Source of the DNA: an uncultured SAR86 cluster bacterium
GTDB taxonomy: Bacteria; Pseudomonadota; Gammaproteobacteria; Magnimaribacterales; D2472
DNA length: 64,000 bases
Reading direction: 5' to 3'
NCBI GenBank assembly: GCA_902557705.1
Contig: CACEBI010000004.1
Location: 1-64,000, forward strand
In this document: piece after piece, positions 51,153 through 60,594 of the stretch
Position numbering within the stretch: the stretch's first letter is position 1
Layout: every line of letters starts with the position of its first letter
The notes under the pieces: generated by a model
What the model was told of the DNA's origin: nothing
Seen by the model: only the letters and a program-made list of their open reading frames with translations
Database searches by the model: none
Program-made: the position numbers and the translations under genes

Positions 51153-52979
51153 ATGGCAAGATCAAAAACTAAATCATTTCAGACAGAAACAAAGCAGCTT
51201 TTAAAGCTGATGATTCATTCCCTTTATTCTAATAAAGAAATTTTTATTAGGGAGCTTGTATCTAATGCATCAGATGCAATAGATAAACTTAGATTTAAAT
51301 CTGTAGAGGATAAATCTATTGCTAAATATACCAAGGATCTAAAGATTGAGGTTCAAGTGCTTAAAGAAGAGAAGAAGATTATTATTTCTGATAATGGTAT
51401 TGGAATGAATGAAGATGAAATAGTTTCAAATATTGGAACAATTGCAAGATCGGGTACAGCATCTTTTCTAGAAAACATTACAGGTGATAAGAAAAAAGAC
51501 TCTAATTTAATTGGTCAGTTTGGTGTTGGTTTTTATTCAGTGTTTATGGTTGCCGATAAAGTTCAAGTTATTTCTAAATCTGTATTCGAAAAATCTGACT
51601 CAGCTATCATGTGGGAAAGTTCTGGTGAAGAAAAATATAAACTTTCTGAAGTTACAAAAGATTCAAATGGTACTGATATTGTTATTTATTTAAATGACGA
51701 TAATACAGAGTTTGCTGAAGAAGGGAGAATCAGATTTTTGCTTGAGAAGTATTCACAGTATATTAATTTCCCTTTAAATTTAATTGGCGAAGATGCTGAA
51801 TCAAAAAGAATAAATGATGCTGATGCTCTATGGCTAAAGTCTAAAAGATCAATCAAAGATGAAGAGTATAAAGAATTCTATAAATTTATTACTTATGACC
51901 AGGAAGACCCTTTGCTTTGGGCTCACAATAAAGTTGAAGGTAAAAATGAGTATACAAATTTGTTATACATACCTGCAAAGCCACCTTTTGATCTTTGGAA
52001 CCGTGAATCCCCAAGGGGTGTAAAACTTTACATCCAGAGGGTATTTATTATGGATGATGCCTCTAACTTCTTGCCACTATATTTAAGATTTGTAAGAGGT
52101 ATTATCGATACTAATGATTTGCCATTAAATGTTTCTCGAGAAATTCTTCAAGAGCATCATCTTGTGGATACCATAAAAAAAGCGGTAACAAAAAGAATGT
52201 TGGATTCTCTTAAGGCGCTTAAAAAAGAATCTTTTGATAAATATAAAAACTTTTGGAACGAATATGGATTAGTTTTAAAAGAGGGACCAGCAGAAGATAG
52301 AGAAAACAAGGATACGATAGCAAGTTTATTGTTATTTGCTTCAACATATGCAAATAGCAAAGATTGTGATCAAACTCTTGATGATTATTTAGAACGAATG
52401 GGCGATGACCAGGATAAGATATATTACTGCGTAGCTGATACATATGAAGCAGCGGCTAATTCACCACATATTGAAGGTTTAAAATCCAAAGGAATAGAAG
52501 TTCTCCTCTTAACAGATAGAATTGATGAGTGGGTTATGGCTGGATTAATAGAGTACCAAGGCAAAGAGCTTATTAATGTAGCCAAAGAAGATATTGCTGA
52601 TGATGAAGAGACAAAAAAAGTTTCCGAAGGAGATCAGGAAATTATCTCTAAAATCAAGAAGCACTTAGATGATAAAGTTTCAGATGTAATAATTAGCAAA
52701 CGTTTAACAGATTCTGCTTCCTGTATTGTCTTGCCTAAGCATGAGCCTGGAGCTCAGTTAAGAAAGATACTTGAAGCTTCTGGTCAAACATTAGGATCAT
52801 CTAATCCAATTTTTGAAATTAACATGAAACACAAATTAGTTAAAAAGCTTAAAGATATGAAGGGTAAGCAATTTAATTCATTTGTAGACTTTCTTTATGA
52901 TTATGCTGTCATAGCTGAAGGTGGATCGCCTCAAGATCCATCAAAATATTTGAGGCAGTTAGACAAGTATCTATCTTAG
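51153..52979 (+). CDS. htpG: Molecular chaperone HtpG (Hsp90)
   Basis: HtpG is the bacterial Hsp90. The GHKL ATPase domain has FIRELVSNASDAIDKLRF, DNGIGMNEDEIVSNIGTIARSG and IGQFGVGFYSVFMVAD. The middle domain has YLRFVRGIIDTNDLPLNVSRE with its ATP-contacting Arg, and the C-terminal dimer domain ends near KYLRQLDKYLS. Length is 608 residues, near the E. coli 624. A ribosome site (AGAGAGGATT) precedes the ATG. gpsA follows after two bases. Confidence 0.96.
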   Translation: MARSKTKSFQTETKQLLKLMIHSLYSNKEIFIRELVSNASDAIDKLRFKSVEDKSIAKYTKDLKIEVQVLKEEKKIIISDNGIGMNEDEIVSNIGTIARSGTASFLENITGDKKKDSNLIGQFGVGFYSVFMVADKVQVISKSVFEKSDSAIMWESSGEEKYKLSEVTKDSNGTDIVIYLNDDNTEFAEEGRIRFLLEKYSQYINFPLNLIGEDAESKRINDADALWLKSKRSIKDEEYKEFYKFITYDQEDPLLWAHNKVEGKNEYTNLLYIPAKPPFDLWNRESPRGVKLYIQRVFIMDDASNFLPLYLRFVRGIIDTNDLPLNVSREILQEHHLVDTIKKAVTKRMLDSLKALKKESFDKYKNFWNEYGLVLKEGPAEDRENKDTIASLLLFASTYANSKDCDQTLDDYLERMGDDQDKIYYCVADTYEAAANSPHIEGLKSKGIEVLLLTDRIDEWVMAGLIEYQGKELINVAKEDIADDEETKKVSEGDQEIISKIKKHLDDKVSDVIISKRLTDSASCIVLPKHEPGAQLRKILEASGQTLGSSNPIFEINMKHKLVKKLKDMKGKQFNSFVDFLYDYAVIAEGGSPQDPSKYLRQLDKYLS

Positions 52980-52981
52980 TT

Positions 52982-54001
52982 ATGAGCGCAATAAAAAAAA
53001 TTGCAGTTTTAGGTGGTGGAAGCTTTGGAACTGTTTTGGCAAATATAGCAGCATCTAATGGTAATGATGTTTCATTATGGGTTAGAGACTCAGAACAGGC
53101 TCTAAGAATTAATTCTGAAGGAGCAAATACTACATACCATCCTGAGCTTCAGTTATCATCTAATATTGAGGCCTCAGAAAACTTAGACATTGTAGTTAAA
53201 GATGCAAATATTGTTCTGATAGCAACACCAAGTTTAATATTTGAAAATATAGTAAAAAGAATCACACCCATAGTAGAAGAGGGAGCCCATATTATCTCTT
53301 GCACAAAAGGAATTAAATTAGATCCTTTTAGATCAATGTCTGACATTATTAAAATGAATATTAATTCTTCAAAGAATAGTGTTGGGGTATTAAGTGGTCC
53401 AAACCTTGCTAGAGAGATTGCTGAAGAAAAGGTAACTGGAACAGTAATAGCAAGCAGTGATGAATCATTAATTCTTAATGTAAAAGAAACACTCTCATCA
53501 GAAACATTTAAGATATATTCTTCAGATGACATTCAAGGTGTTGAGCTAGCAGGAGCACTTAAAAACATATATGCAATTATTTGTGGTATTGCTGAATCTT
53601 TGAAAGTTGGTGAAAATGCTGTTGGATTGATTCTTACAAGAAGCATGGCTGAAATGAGCAGATTTGCAGTAGCAAAGGGAGCTAATCCTATAACTTTTCT
53701 TGGACTTGCTGGGATGGGTGATTTGGTAGCAACCTGCACCTCTAATTTATCTAGAAATTTTCAACTTGGCATGCATTTAGGAAATGGCTTAAAGCTAGAT
53801 GAAGCAAAATTAAAAGTTGGCCAAGTTGCTGAAGGAATAAGAACCTTAGAGGTTATAAAAACAGAATCTGCTAGCTTGAATATAAGCATGCCATTAGTAG
53901 ATTCTTTATATAATATTGTCTTTAATGACGCATCATCAAAAACATTTATTGACGATCTTGTGAATAATCCACATGAAGTTGATGTAGAATTTACTTACTA
54001 G
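52982..54001 (+). CDS. gpsA: Glycerol-3-phosphate dehydrogenase [NAD(P)+]
   Basis: GpsA makes glycerol 3-phosphate for phospholipid synthesis from dihydroxyacetone phosphate. The 339-residue protein has the Rossmann motif AVLGGGSFGTVLA, the SCTKGI and LSGPNLAREIAE blocks, the catalytic Lys in VELAGALKNIYAIICGI, and FLGLAGMGDLVATCTS. The PgsA-like enzyme at 42311 would use its product downstream. It is coupled to htpG. Confidence 0.95.
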   Translation: MSAIKKIAVLGGGSFGTVLANIAASNGNDVSLWVRDSEQALRINSEGANTTYHPELQLSSNIEASENLDIVVKDANIVLIATPSLIFENIVKRITPIVEEGAHIISCTKGIKLDPFRSMSDIIKMNINSSKNSVGVLSGPNLAREIAEEKVTGTVIASSDESLILNVKETLSSETFKIYSSDDIQGVELAGALKNIYAIICGIAESLKVGENAVGLILTRSMAEMSRFAVAKGANPITFLGLAGMGDLVATCTSNLSRNFQLGMHLGNGLKLDEAKLKVGQVAEGIRTLEVIKTESASLNISMPLVDSLYNIVFNDASSKTFIDDLVNNPHEVDVEFTY

Positions 54002-54011
54002 GATAAAAATT

Positions 54012-54383
54012 ATGACTCAAATAGAAATAGATAAGGAAGAAATTTTAAAAGGAAGCAAGTGGATAAGATTATTGTTCATGATTCTTTATGGTTTTGTTAT
54101 TAATTTTGTAATTACTATATGCATTGGGTTGGCTCTAGTTCAATTTTTATTTTATTTGTTTTCCTCAAAACCAAATGCATCAATAGCAAATTTTAATTCC
54201 CATCTTTTAGAGTTTTTTCATGATTCTTTAGCATTTTTATTATTTCAAACTGAAGATAAACCATTTCCTTTCAAAGAAAATGAAAGTGATGATGTTAGTA
54301 ATGAAGATGAAGGCGAGGTTATTGAAGGAGAATTAGACACAGATACTTCTGAAGAAACAGAAGAAGTGAATCTGAAGAAATAG
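54012..54383 (+). CDS. DUF4389-like membrane protein with a frameshifted acidic tail
   Basis: This 123-residue protein has two helices (about 20-45 and 62-80, LLFMILYGFVINFVITICIG and HDSLAFLLFQ) and an acidic C-terminal tail, matching DUF4389. The tail contains a near-perfect 23-bp tandem repeat (54348-54370 and 54371-54393). Since 23 is not a multiple of three, the second copy is out of frame and the protein ends at TAG inside it. One extra base would give the ending [14 protein letters not shown] with a stop at 54415. It may be a small indel in the strain or the sequence. Confidence 0.65.
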   Translation: MTQIEIDKEEILKGSKWIRLLFMILYGFVINFVITICIGLALVQFLFYLFSSKPNASIANFNSHLLEFFHDSLAFLLFQTEDKPFPFKENESDDVSNEDEGEVIEGELDTDTSEETEEVNLKK

Positions 54384-54393
54384 AAGAAGTGAA
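54348..54393 (+). repeat. 23-bp tandem repeat in the DUF4389 gene tail
   Basis: Two 23-base units follow each other with one C/T difference (ACA versus ATA). The period breaks the reading frame; a 24-base period would keep it, suggesting one base was lost. Confidence 0.7.
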
Positions 54394-54400
54394 AGAGCAA

Positions 54401-55243
54401 TTAATTAGTCAATAATTTTTTTGCAGACTGCATGGTATGCAGTATTAATGTGTTAATAGTCATTGGACCAACTCCACCAGGAACTGGAGTATAAGCAGAA
54501 GATATCTCATCCATTTGATCTAAATCAATATCACCACATTTTTCAGGATGAAAACCTGCATCAATGACAATAGCACCATGCTTAATCCAATCAGTTTTAA
54601 TGAATTTAGGTATTCCAACGGCCCCAACAATAAGATCTGCATTTTTAATTATGGATTCAATATTTTGGGTTCTTGAATGACATATGGTTACAGTTGCATT
54701 TAAATTTAGCAGCATCATAGCCATTGGCTTTCCTAAGATAGGACTTCTTCCTACTACAACCGCATTCAAACCTTGAACCTCAAGTTCATAATGTTTAATT
54801 AATCTTATAATTCCAGCAGGCGTACATGAACCATAAGAATCAATGCCCATTGACATATTTCCAAAGCCTAAACAAGTTACTCCGTCCACATCTTTTTCAA
54901 TATCAATTGCATCAAAACATTTTCTTTCATCAATTTGGGATGGAACAGGGTGTTGTAATAAAATTCCATGGACATTTGGATTGTTATTTAAATCATTAAT
55001 AGTTGCTAATAACTCTTCTGTAGTTGTAGATTCTGGAAGCTCAACAGCTATTGATTCCATTCCAACTTTTTTACATGTATTTCTTTTCATTCGAACATAT
55101 GTTTCTGAAGCTGGATCATTGCCAACAAGAACAGTGGCTAGAGTTGGATTTATGCCTTTCGATACAAGCTCTGAAACTTCTGCTTTAATCTCTTCTTCGC
55201 TTAGAGAAGCTAATTTTTTCCCATCTAAAATTTTCGCTGTCAT
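54401..55243 (-). CDS. folD: Bifunctional methylenetetrahydrofolate dehydrogenase/cyclohydrolase
   Basis: FolD interconverts methylene-, methenyl- and formyl-tetrahydrofolate, supplying formyl groups to PurN and PurH. The 280-residue protein has [14 protein letters not shown] with the catalytic Lys, [28 protein letters not shown], the NADP loop [13 protein letters not shown] and [11 protein letters not shown]. It is on the minus strand and diverges from the tRNA-Pro operon; the ARG-box-like palindrome lies upstream of both. Confidence 0.95.
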   Translation of the reverse strand: MTAKILDGKKLASLSEEEIKAEVSELVSKGINPTLATVLVGNDPASETYVRMKRNTCKKVGMESIAVELPESTTTEELLATINDLNNNPNVHGILLQHPVPSQIDERKCFDAIDIEKDVDGVTCLGFGNMSMGIDSYGSCTPAGIIRLIKHYELEVQGLNAVVVGRSPILGKPMAMMLLNLNATVTICHSRTQNIESIIKNADLIVGAVGIPKFIKTDWIKHGAIVIDAGFHPEKCGDIDLDQMDEISSAYTPVPGGVGPMTINTLILHTMQSAKKLLTN

Positions 55244-55261
55244 AAAAATTATTATCGCATT

Positions 55262-55279
55262 TATGAATATTTATTCATA
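55262..55279. promoter_or_regulatory. Perfect ARG-box-like palindrome
   Basis: TATGAATATTTATTCATA matches the E. coli ARG box consensus (W N TGAAT WWWW ATTCA N W) at every fixed position. It lies between folD and the tRNA-Pro/tRNA-Arg(UCU) operon, just before a promoter-like TTGCTT-N17-TAATAT. Most ArgR operators contain two boxes; only one good one is visible. A+T rich palindromes also arise by chance, so binding is unproven. Confidence 0.4.
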
Positions 55280-55285
55280 TGATGA

Positions 55286-55314
55286 TTGCTTATTTTTTAG
55301 ATAAACTTTAATAT
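55286..55314 (+). promoter_or_regulatory. Promoter of the tRNA-Pro/tRNA-Arg pair
   Basis: TTGCTT (55286-55291) and TAATAT (55309-55314) have a 17-base spacer; the start would be near 55321. Confidence 0.5.
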
Positions 55315-55323
55315 TTGCAACCT

Positions 55324-55400
55324 CGGGGTATAGCGCAGTCTGGTAGCGCACTCGCTTTGGGAGCGAGTGGTCGTAAGTTCGAATCTTACTACCCCGACCA
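55324..55400 (+). tRNA. tRNA-Pro (anticodon UGG)
   Basis: The acceptor CGGGGTA pairs with TACCCCG; the anticodon stem CTCGC/GCGAG holds loop TTTGGGA, anticodon TGG. CCA is encoded (55398-55400). U34 in this tRNA is normally hydroxylated and further modified; the gene for TrhO lies just downstream at 55502. Confidence 0.96.
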
Positions 55401-55401
55401 C

Positions 55402-55478
<77 letters not shown>

Positions 55479-55501
55479 TTTTCTTGTAGTAAAATTATGT
55501 C

Positions 55502-56440
55502 ATGTACTCTATAGCTGCGCTTTATAAATTCTCTTCCATTGAAGATCCAAACAATCTTCAAACTGTCATTAGAAAAAAACTTAAACAACTTAAGATATAT
55601 GGAACTATTTTAGTTGGCAATGAGGGATTAAATGGAACTATATCCGGACAAGATGGTAATTTAAAAGATGCAATAGATTTTATTAAATCGATACAGGGTT
55701 TTAATGATATAGATATTAAATTTTCTTATGCAAATATTAATCCTTTTGTAAGACTAAAAATTAAACTAAAAAATGAAATTGTTACTATTGGCGATAAGAC
55801 CATCAATCCAAATGAAGTCGTAGGAGAATATGTTGATCCAAAAGACTGGAACAATTTAATTCAAGACAAAAATACTATTTTAATAGATACAAGAAATAAC
55901 TATGAATATTCAATTGGAACATTTAAAAACTCTATTAATCCAAACACTGTGAAGTTTAGAGAGTTTCCAAAATGGGTCAAAAATCAAAATTTTACTGAAG
56001 ATGATAAACAAAACAAAAAAGTGGCCATGTTTTGTACAGGCGGCATTAGATGCGAAAAAGCATCCTCAATGATGATAAAAGATGGATTCAAGAATGTTCA
56101 TCATCTTAAAGGTGGCATATTAAATTATTTTGATAAAATCAATAAAGATGAATCTTTATATGATGGTGAATGTTTTGTATTTGATGACAGAGTTGCAGTT
56201 AAGCAAGATCTTTCAGAAGGTTCATATGATATGTGTCATGGTTGTAGGATGCCTATAACTGATGAAGATAAATCATCAACGAAATTCATAAAAGGAGTAT
56301 CTTGTCCAGCTTGTTTTGATAAAACTACTGAAGAACAAAAAGCAAGATATATGAGCAGGCAAAAGCAAGTTGATCTAGCAAAGGAAAGAAATCAAAAACA
56401 TATAGGTCCCAAAGACGAAGTTCAAAATTATAAAGCTTAA
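55502..56440 (+). CDS. trhO: tRNA uridine-34 hydroxylase TrhO (rhodanese-like)
   Basis: TrhO (YceA) makes 5-hydroxyuridine at U34 of several tRNAs, an oxygen-dependent route to mo5U and cmo5U. The 312-residue protein has the N-terminal YKFSSIEDPNNLQ and GNEGLNGTISG blocks, the rhodanese motif CTGGIRCEKASS with C178, and the C-terminal zinc-like cysteines in CHGCRMPITDED and CPACFDKT. It starts 24 bases after tRNA-Arg and follows tRNA-Pro(UGG), a known substrate class. Confidence 0.92.
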   Translation: MYSIAALYKFSSIEDPNNLQTVIRKKLKQLKIYGTILVGNEGLNGTISGQDGNLKDAIDFIKSIQGFNDIDIKFSYANINPFVRLKIKLKNEIVTIGDKTINPNEVVGEYVDPKDWNNLIQDKNTILIDTRNNYEYSIGTFKNSINPNTVKFREFPKWVKNQNFTEDDKQNKKVAMFCTGGIRCEKASSMMIKDGFKNVHHLKGGILNYFDKINKDESLYDGECFVFDDRVAVKQDLSEGSYDMCHGCRMPITDEDKSSTKFIKGVSCPACFDKTTEEQKARYMSRQKQVDLAKERNQKHIGPKDEVQNYKA

Positions 56441-56441
56441 T

Positions 56442-57092
56442 ATGCCAATACTTTATTCGTTTAAAAGATGTCCATATGCAATGAGAGCTAGAATGGCATT
56501 ATATCTATCAAAGACCGTTGTAGAACTTAGAGAAGTAAGCCTAAGAAATAAACCTCAATCTATGCTGAAAATTTCTCCAAAGGGGACAGTGCCGGTGCTC
56601 TTATTTGATGATGGAAGAGTTATAGATGAAAGCATCGAGATAATTGAGTGGTGCATAAAAGAAAAAAAAGATATATTTAAAGACACTCTTAACAAAGATC
56701 AAGAGTTATTTGCAGAAGATGCAATTATGCTATTTGATGAAAAATTTAAATTCCATTTAGATAGATATAAATATGCTACGAGATACAAAGATGTCGATGA
56801 AATTTCACATAGAGAGTCATGTGTAGAAATTTTAAAAACTATGGAAAAAAAAATTAGTAACAAAAAATTTTTTTATACGAATAACGTCAATAAGATTGAT
56901 ATATGCATTCTCCCATTTATTAGACAATTTAGAATTGCCAACCCAGAATGGTTTGATCATCACAATGAATTTCCAAAAATTCAAAAATGGCTAGATAATT
57001 TTCTTAAGAGTTCATTATTAAAAGATATTATGGTCAGTCATAAAGTATGGAAAAAAGATAATCTAGCAATATTTTTCCCTACAAACCTATAG
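56442..57092 (+). CDS. Glutathione S-transferase family protein
   Basis: This 216-residue protein has an N-terminal thioredoxin-like domain with SFKRCPYAMRARMALY, a CPYA redox-type motif, and the cis-proline segment KGTVPVLLFDDG. A helical C-terminal domain follows (from about 95). CPYA with a Cys suggests an Omega-like or glutaredoxin-like activity rather than classical conjugation. It starts one base after trhO. It converges with the dehydrogenase gene, overlapping by 14 bases. Confidence 0.85.
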   Translation: MPILYSFKRCPYAMRARMALYLSKTVVELREVSLRNKPQSMLKISPKGTVPVLLFDDGRVIDESIEIIEWCIKEKKDIFKDTLNKDQELFAEDAIMLFDEKFKFHLDRYKYATRYKDVDEISHRESCVEILKTMEKKISNKKFFYTNNVNKIDICILPFIRQFRIANPEWFDHHNEFPKIQKWLDNFLKSSLLKDIMVSHKVWKKDNLAIFFPTNL

Positions 57093-58479
57093 AGTCATAC
57101 GCCATTGCTATTTTTTCTATCGCTACTAGATATGCAGCTGTTCTAAAGTCGGTAATTTTATCATTTGAAATATAAGCTTTTTTAACCTCTTGAAAGCCAT
57201 CTATCATCATGTCATCTAATCCAGATCTGACTAGGTCAATCTCTTCAATACCTTTCATAAAATTTTCTTTATATTTCACTGGCATGGATTTTCCTGTCAT
57301 TTGTTCAATAGCTTCAATTAAAGTATTTAGCTGAAACTGATTCCTTCTTTTTTCCAATCGACCAAATCTAATATGTCTGATATTTTTAACCCATTCAAAA
57401 TAACTAACAGCAACGCCTCCGCCATTTGCAAGGATATCTGGTATGACGAAGATTTTTTTTCTATTAAGTATTTGATTCCCTTTATAGCTAATTGGTCCAT
57501 TAGCCGCCTCAACTATTAATTTTGCAGATATATCTTCAGCATTTTTTTCTGTAATAACGTTTTCACGCGCTGCAGGTATCAAAATATCACATTTTCTCTT
57601 TAATAAAAGTGAAGAGTCTTTGACAAATGCTGCCTTAGGATAATTATTAAATGACTTATGTTTTGTAAAATACTTTTTTGCATGCTCAACATCAATACCA
57701 TCTTCGTTATATATACCACCGTTATATTCCGAAATGCCAATTAAATTTATCTGGTCATCTTGTGTAAGGAACTTTGAGAGGTGATAACCTACGTTTCCAA
57801 TACCTTGAACTATCATTGATTTAGTTGACAGGTCCTCATCAAGTTTTACTATTTTAAGAAGATCAGGATTTTTAAAAAATTCTCTTACTATGAATTGAAC
57901 ACCTCTTCCAGTAGCTTCTTCTCTTCCGGGTAGGCCATTTTTGTTTGGTGGTTTTCCTGTTACACATGCTGCACCATTTATATCGCTTGGATGAATTCTT
58001 CTATATTCATCTGCAATCCATGCCATTTCTCTTGAGGACGATCCTATGTCAGGAGCAGGGACGTTCATCGACGGGCTAATTAAATCTCTTTTAATTAGCT
58101 CTTGCGCAAATCTTCTTGTAATTTTTTCAAGTTCTCTTTTTTCCCAGTCTGCTGGATTAATCTTAAGACCTCCCTTCGAACCACCAAAAGGAACATTAAT
58201 GATGGCACACTTGTAAGACATTAATGCTGCAAGTGCCTCCACCTCTTCAGAATTCGTGTTTAAATCAAACCTTATGCCTCCTTTTGTTGGTTCCATATGC
58301 TCAGAATGGACAGAGCGCCAGCCTTCAAATGTAAATATTTTTCCTCTAAGTCTTACTCCGAATCGAACGGTATATGTAGAATTACAAATTATAATTTTGT
58401 TTGATAAATCTTCAGATAGTTCAGAAAACTTTAATGCTTTATGAACATACTTGTTGGTATCGTCTAAAAAATTAGCCAT
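57079..58479 (-). CDS. Glu/Leu/Phe/Val dehydrogenase (glutamate dehydrogenase type)
   Basis: This 466-residue enzyme oxidatively deaminates an amino acid, most likely glutamate. Conserved blocks are MEPTKGGIRFDLNTNSEEVEALAA, with the catalytic Lys in PFGGSKGGLKINP, then PAPDIGSSSREMAWI and the NAD loop IVQGIGNVGYHL. The length and the GGIRF spelling fit NAD-type glutamate dehydrogenase. In a marine heterotroph it would feed carbon from amino acids. The gene is alone on the minus strand with its own promoter region shared with tRNA-His. Confidence 0.88.
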   Translation of the reverse strand: MANFLDDTNKYVHKALKFSELSEDLSNKIIICNSTYTVRFGVRLRGKIFTFEGWRSVHSEHMEPTKGGIRFDLNTNSEEVEALAALMSYKCAIINVPFGGSKGGLKINPADWEKRELEKITRRFAQELIKRDLISPSMNVPAPDIGSSSREMAWIADEYRRIHPSDINGAACVTGKPPNKNGLPGREEATGRGVQFIVREFFKNPDLLKIVKLDEDLSTKSMIVQGIGNVGYHLSKFLTQDDQINLIGISEYNGGIYNEDGIDVEHAKKYFTKHKSFNNYPKAAFVKDSSLLLKRKCDILIPAARENVITEKNAEDISAKLIVEAANGPISYKGNQILNRKKIFVIPDILANGGGVAVSYFEWVKNIRHIRFGRLEKRRNQFQLNTLIEAIEQMTGKSMPVKYKENFMKGIEEIDLVRSGLDDMMIDGFQEVKKAYISNDKITDFRTAAYLVAIEKIAMAYDSIGL

Positions 58480-58583
58480 TAATTATCTCCCCATAATAAA
58501 CGATATACACATTGTATATCTTTTAATTATCATAATAAAAAAATTAATAATTGTATTTTTTAATCTATAATAGCTCGTTTCGT

Positions 58584-58661
58584 GGCGGGCGTAGCTCAGT
58601 TGGTTAGAGCGCTGGATTGTGGCTCCGGAGGCCGTGGGTTCGAACCCCATCGCTCGCCCCA
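58584..58661 (+). tRNA. tRNA-His (anticodon GUG)
   Basis: The acceptor GCGGGCG pairs with CGCTCGC (one G-U); the extra G-1 at 58584 pairs with discriminator C, the His identity pair. The anticodon stem CTGGA/TCCGG holds loop TTGTGGC, anticodon GTG. CCA is encoded. tig starts 16 bases downstream. Confidence 0.95.
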
Positions 58662-58677
58662 ATATATTGGATAAAAT

Positions 58678-59973
58678 ATGACTAGTAAATTAAAAAAACT
58701 AAAAGATTTAGAAAGAAAGCTTACAGTTTCAATTCCAGTTGAAGACTATAATTCTAAATTCCAAGCAAAGCTTAATAATATTAAAGGTAAAGCTAAACTC
58801 GATGGTTTTAGGAAAGGTAAAGTTCCTAATGATGTTCTTGAGCAAAGATATGGCCAGTCAATTCATGCAGATGTTGTTAATGACCTCATTCAAAGTTCAT
58901 ACCCTCAAGCGCTTTCAGAGAATAAAATAAGACCTGCTTCTGCTCCAACAGTCAACCTTGAAAGCGAAGATCCTAAAAAACCAATAACTTACTCGGCAAC
59001 TTTTGAAGTTTTTCCGGAAATTAAAGCCAAGTTAAGTAGATGGACAAGTTATGAAAAAGTATCAATTTCTATTACAGATAGTGATATAGATTTAGCCATT
59101 GCAGATATTTTAAAAAGATATGGTGAATGGAAGGATGTAACAAGAAAATCAAAAAAAGACGATCAGGTAATTATTGATTTTATTGGAAGTATCAATAACG
59201 AAGAATTTGAAGGTAATTCAGCTAAAGATTTCAAGCTAGTCCTTGGAAGTAACTCAATGATTCCTGGATTTGAGGATGCTATTTTAGATAAAGAACCATC
59301 TGAATTTTCCATAAAAGCTACATTCCCAGAAGATTATTTTAAGAAAGATTTAGCAGGTGTTGAGGCTGAATTTAAAATTACATTAAAACAGATACAAGAG
59401 TTGCACGAAGCAAAAATAAATAAAGACTTATTTGAAAAACTAGAAATGGATGTCAAAGATGAAAATGCATTTAGAGAAGAAATTTCAAAAAGAATGGAAA
59501 AAGAAGTTGAAGTTCAAGAAAAAGACCTAACAAAAGAATCAATTTATGAAACATTATTAAAAACAAATTCATTCAAGGTTCCAAATGTAACTGTTAAAGA
59601 ACAAGCAGAACTAATGAGAAAGGATGCATTAATGAGAATTGGGCAAACGGAAGATCAAGCAGGCGATGATTTGTTCCCGATTGATACATTCATGGAAAAT
59701 GCAGAAAAAAGAGTAAAGCTTGATTTATTATTTGCAGAACTAGTCAATCATTTTGAATTAACTGCAGATGCTGTAATGCTTGATACCTTTATTGATAAAG
59801 AATCACAGAAATACAAAGATCCTGAACAGTTTAAACAATGGGTTAAGGGTCAGCCACAACAATTAGAACAGTTCAGAATGATTGCATTGGAACAACAATT
59901 GATTGAAAATTTAGAAAATGCACTTAAATCAAAGGATAAGGTGATAGAATTTTCAGAACTAGCAAATAAATAG
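58678..59973 (+). CDS. tig: Trigger factor
   Basis: Trigger factor is a ribosome-bound chaperone. The 431-residue protein has the N-terminal ribosome-binding domain with GFRKGKVPNDVLEQRYG, a central FKBP-type peptidyl-prolyl isomerase domain (about 155-245, DQVIIDFIGS and LVLGSNSMIPGFEDA) and a long C-terminal chaperone domain. tig-clpP-clpX-lon is a standard order in gammaproteobacteria. It follows tRNA-His closely. Confidence 0.95.
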   Translation: MTSKLKKLKDLERKLTVSIPVEDYNSKFQAKLNNIKGKAKLDGFRKGKVPNDVLEQRYGQSIHADVVNDLIQSSYPQALSENKIRPASAPTVNLESEDPKKPITYSATFEVFPEIKAKLSRWTSYEKVSISITDSDIDLAIADILKRYGEWKDVTRKSKKDDQVIIDFIGSINNEEFEGNSAKDFKLVLGSNSMIPGFEDAILDKEPSEFSIKATFPEDYFKKDLAGVEAEFKITLKQIQELHEAKINKDLFEKLEMDVKDENAFREEISKRMEKEVEVQEKDLTKESIYETLLKTNSFKVPNVTVKEQAELMRKDALMRIGQTEDQAGDDLFPIDTFMENAEKRVKLDLLFAELVNHFELTADAVMLDTFIDKESQKYKDPEQFKQWVKGQPQQLEQFRMIALEQQLIENLENALKSKDKVIEFSELANK

Positions 59974-60594
59974 ATGTTTATGAATGAAATAGAGTCAGCA
60001 TTAATACCAATGGTAATCGAGCAAACTCCTCGAGGTGAAAGGTCGTTTGATATATATTCCAGACTTCTTAAAGAGCGTGTTATTTTTTTATCAGGTCCTG
60101 TTGATGATTATATGTCCAACTTAGTAGTTGCTCAGTTATTGTTTTTAGAGTCCGAAAACCCAGAGAAAGATATATCAATTTATATAAATTCACCTGGAGG
60201 TAGTATTTCTTCAGGTTTAGCAATATATGACACCATGCAATTTGTTGCACCTTCTATTTCAACGCTATGTATTGGCCAGGCTGCAAGTATGGGTGCGATA
60301 CTTCTTGCTGGAGGAGATAAAGGAAAAAGATATGCTTTGCCAAATTCAAGAATTATGATTCATCAACCATTAGGTGGTTTTCAAGGTCAGGCATCTGATT
60401 TTGAAATCCATGCAAAAGAAATTTTACATATGAAAAAAGTTGTGAACGACATACTTGCAAAACATACAGGTCAATCAATAAAAAAAATAGAAAAAGACAC
60501 AGATAGAGATAATTTCTTAGATGCACCTGCAGCAGTTAAATATGGCATAGTAGATAATATTTTAGAACAAAGAGACTCAAAGAATGGTAAGTAA
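59974..60594 (+). CDS. clpP: ATP-dependent Clp protease proteolytic subunit
   Basis: ClpP forms the 14-mer protease core. The catalytic triad is visible: S105 in [10 protein letters not shown]130 in [10 protein letters not shown] and D179 in [22 protein letters not shown] is a family signature. Length is 206 residues. The ATG follows the tig stop directly; a second ATG two codons later is possible. It overlaps clpX by 11 bases. Confidence 0.96.
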   Translation: MFMNEIESALIPMVIEQTPRGERSFDIYSRLLKERVIFLSGPVDDYMSNLVVAQLLFLESENPEKDISIYINSPGGSISSGLAIYDTMQFVAPSISTLCIGQAASMGAILLAGGDKGKRYALPNSRIMIHQPLGGFQGQASDFEIHAKEILHMKKVVNDILAKHTGQSIKKIEKDTDRDNFLDAPAAVKYGIVDNILEQRDSKNGK

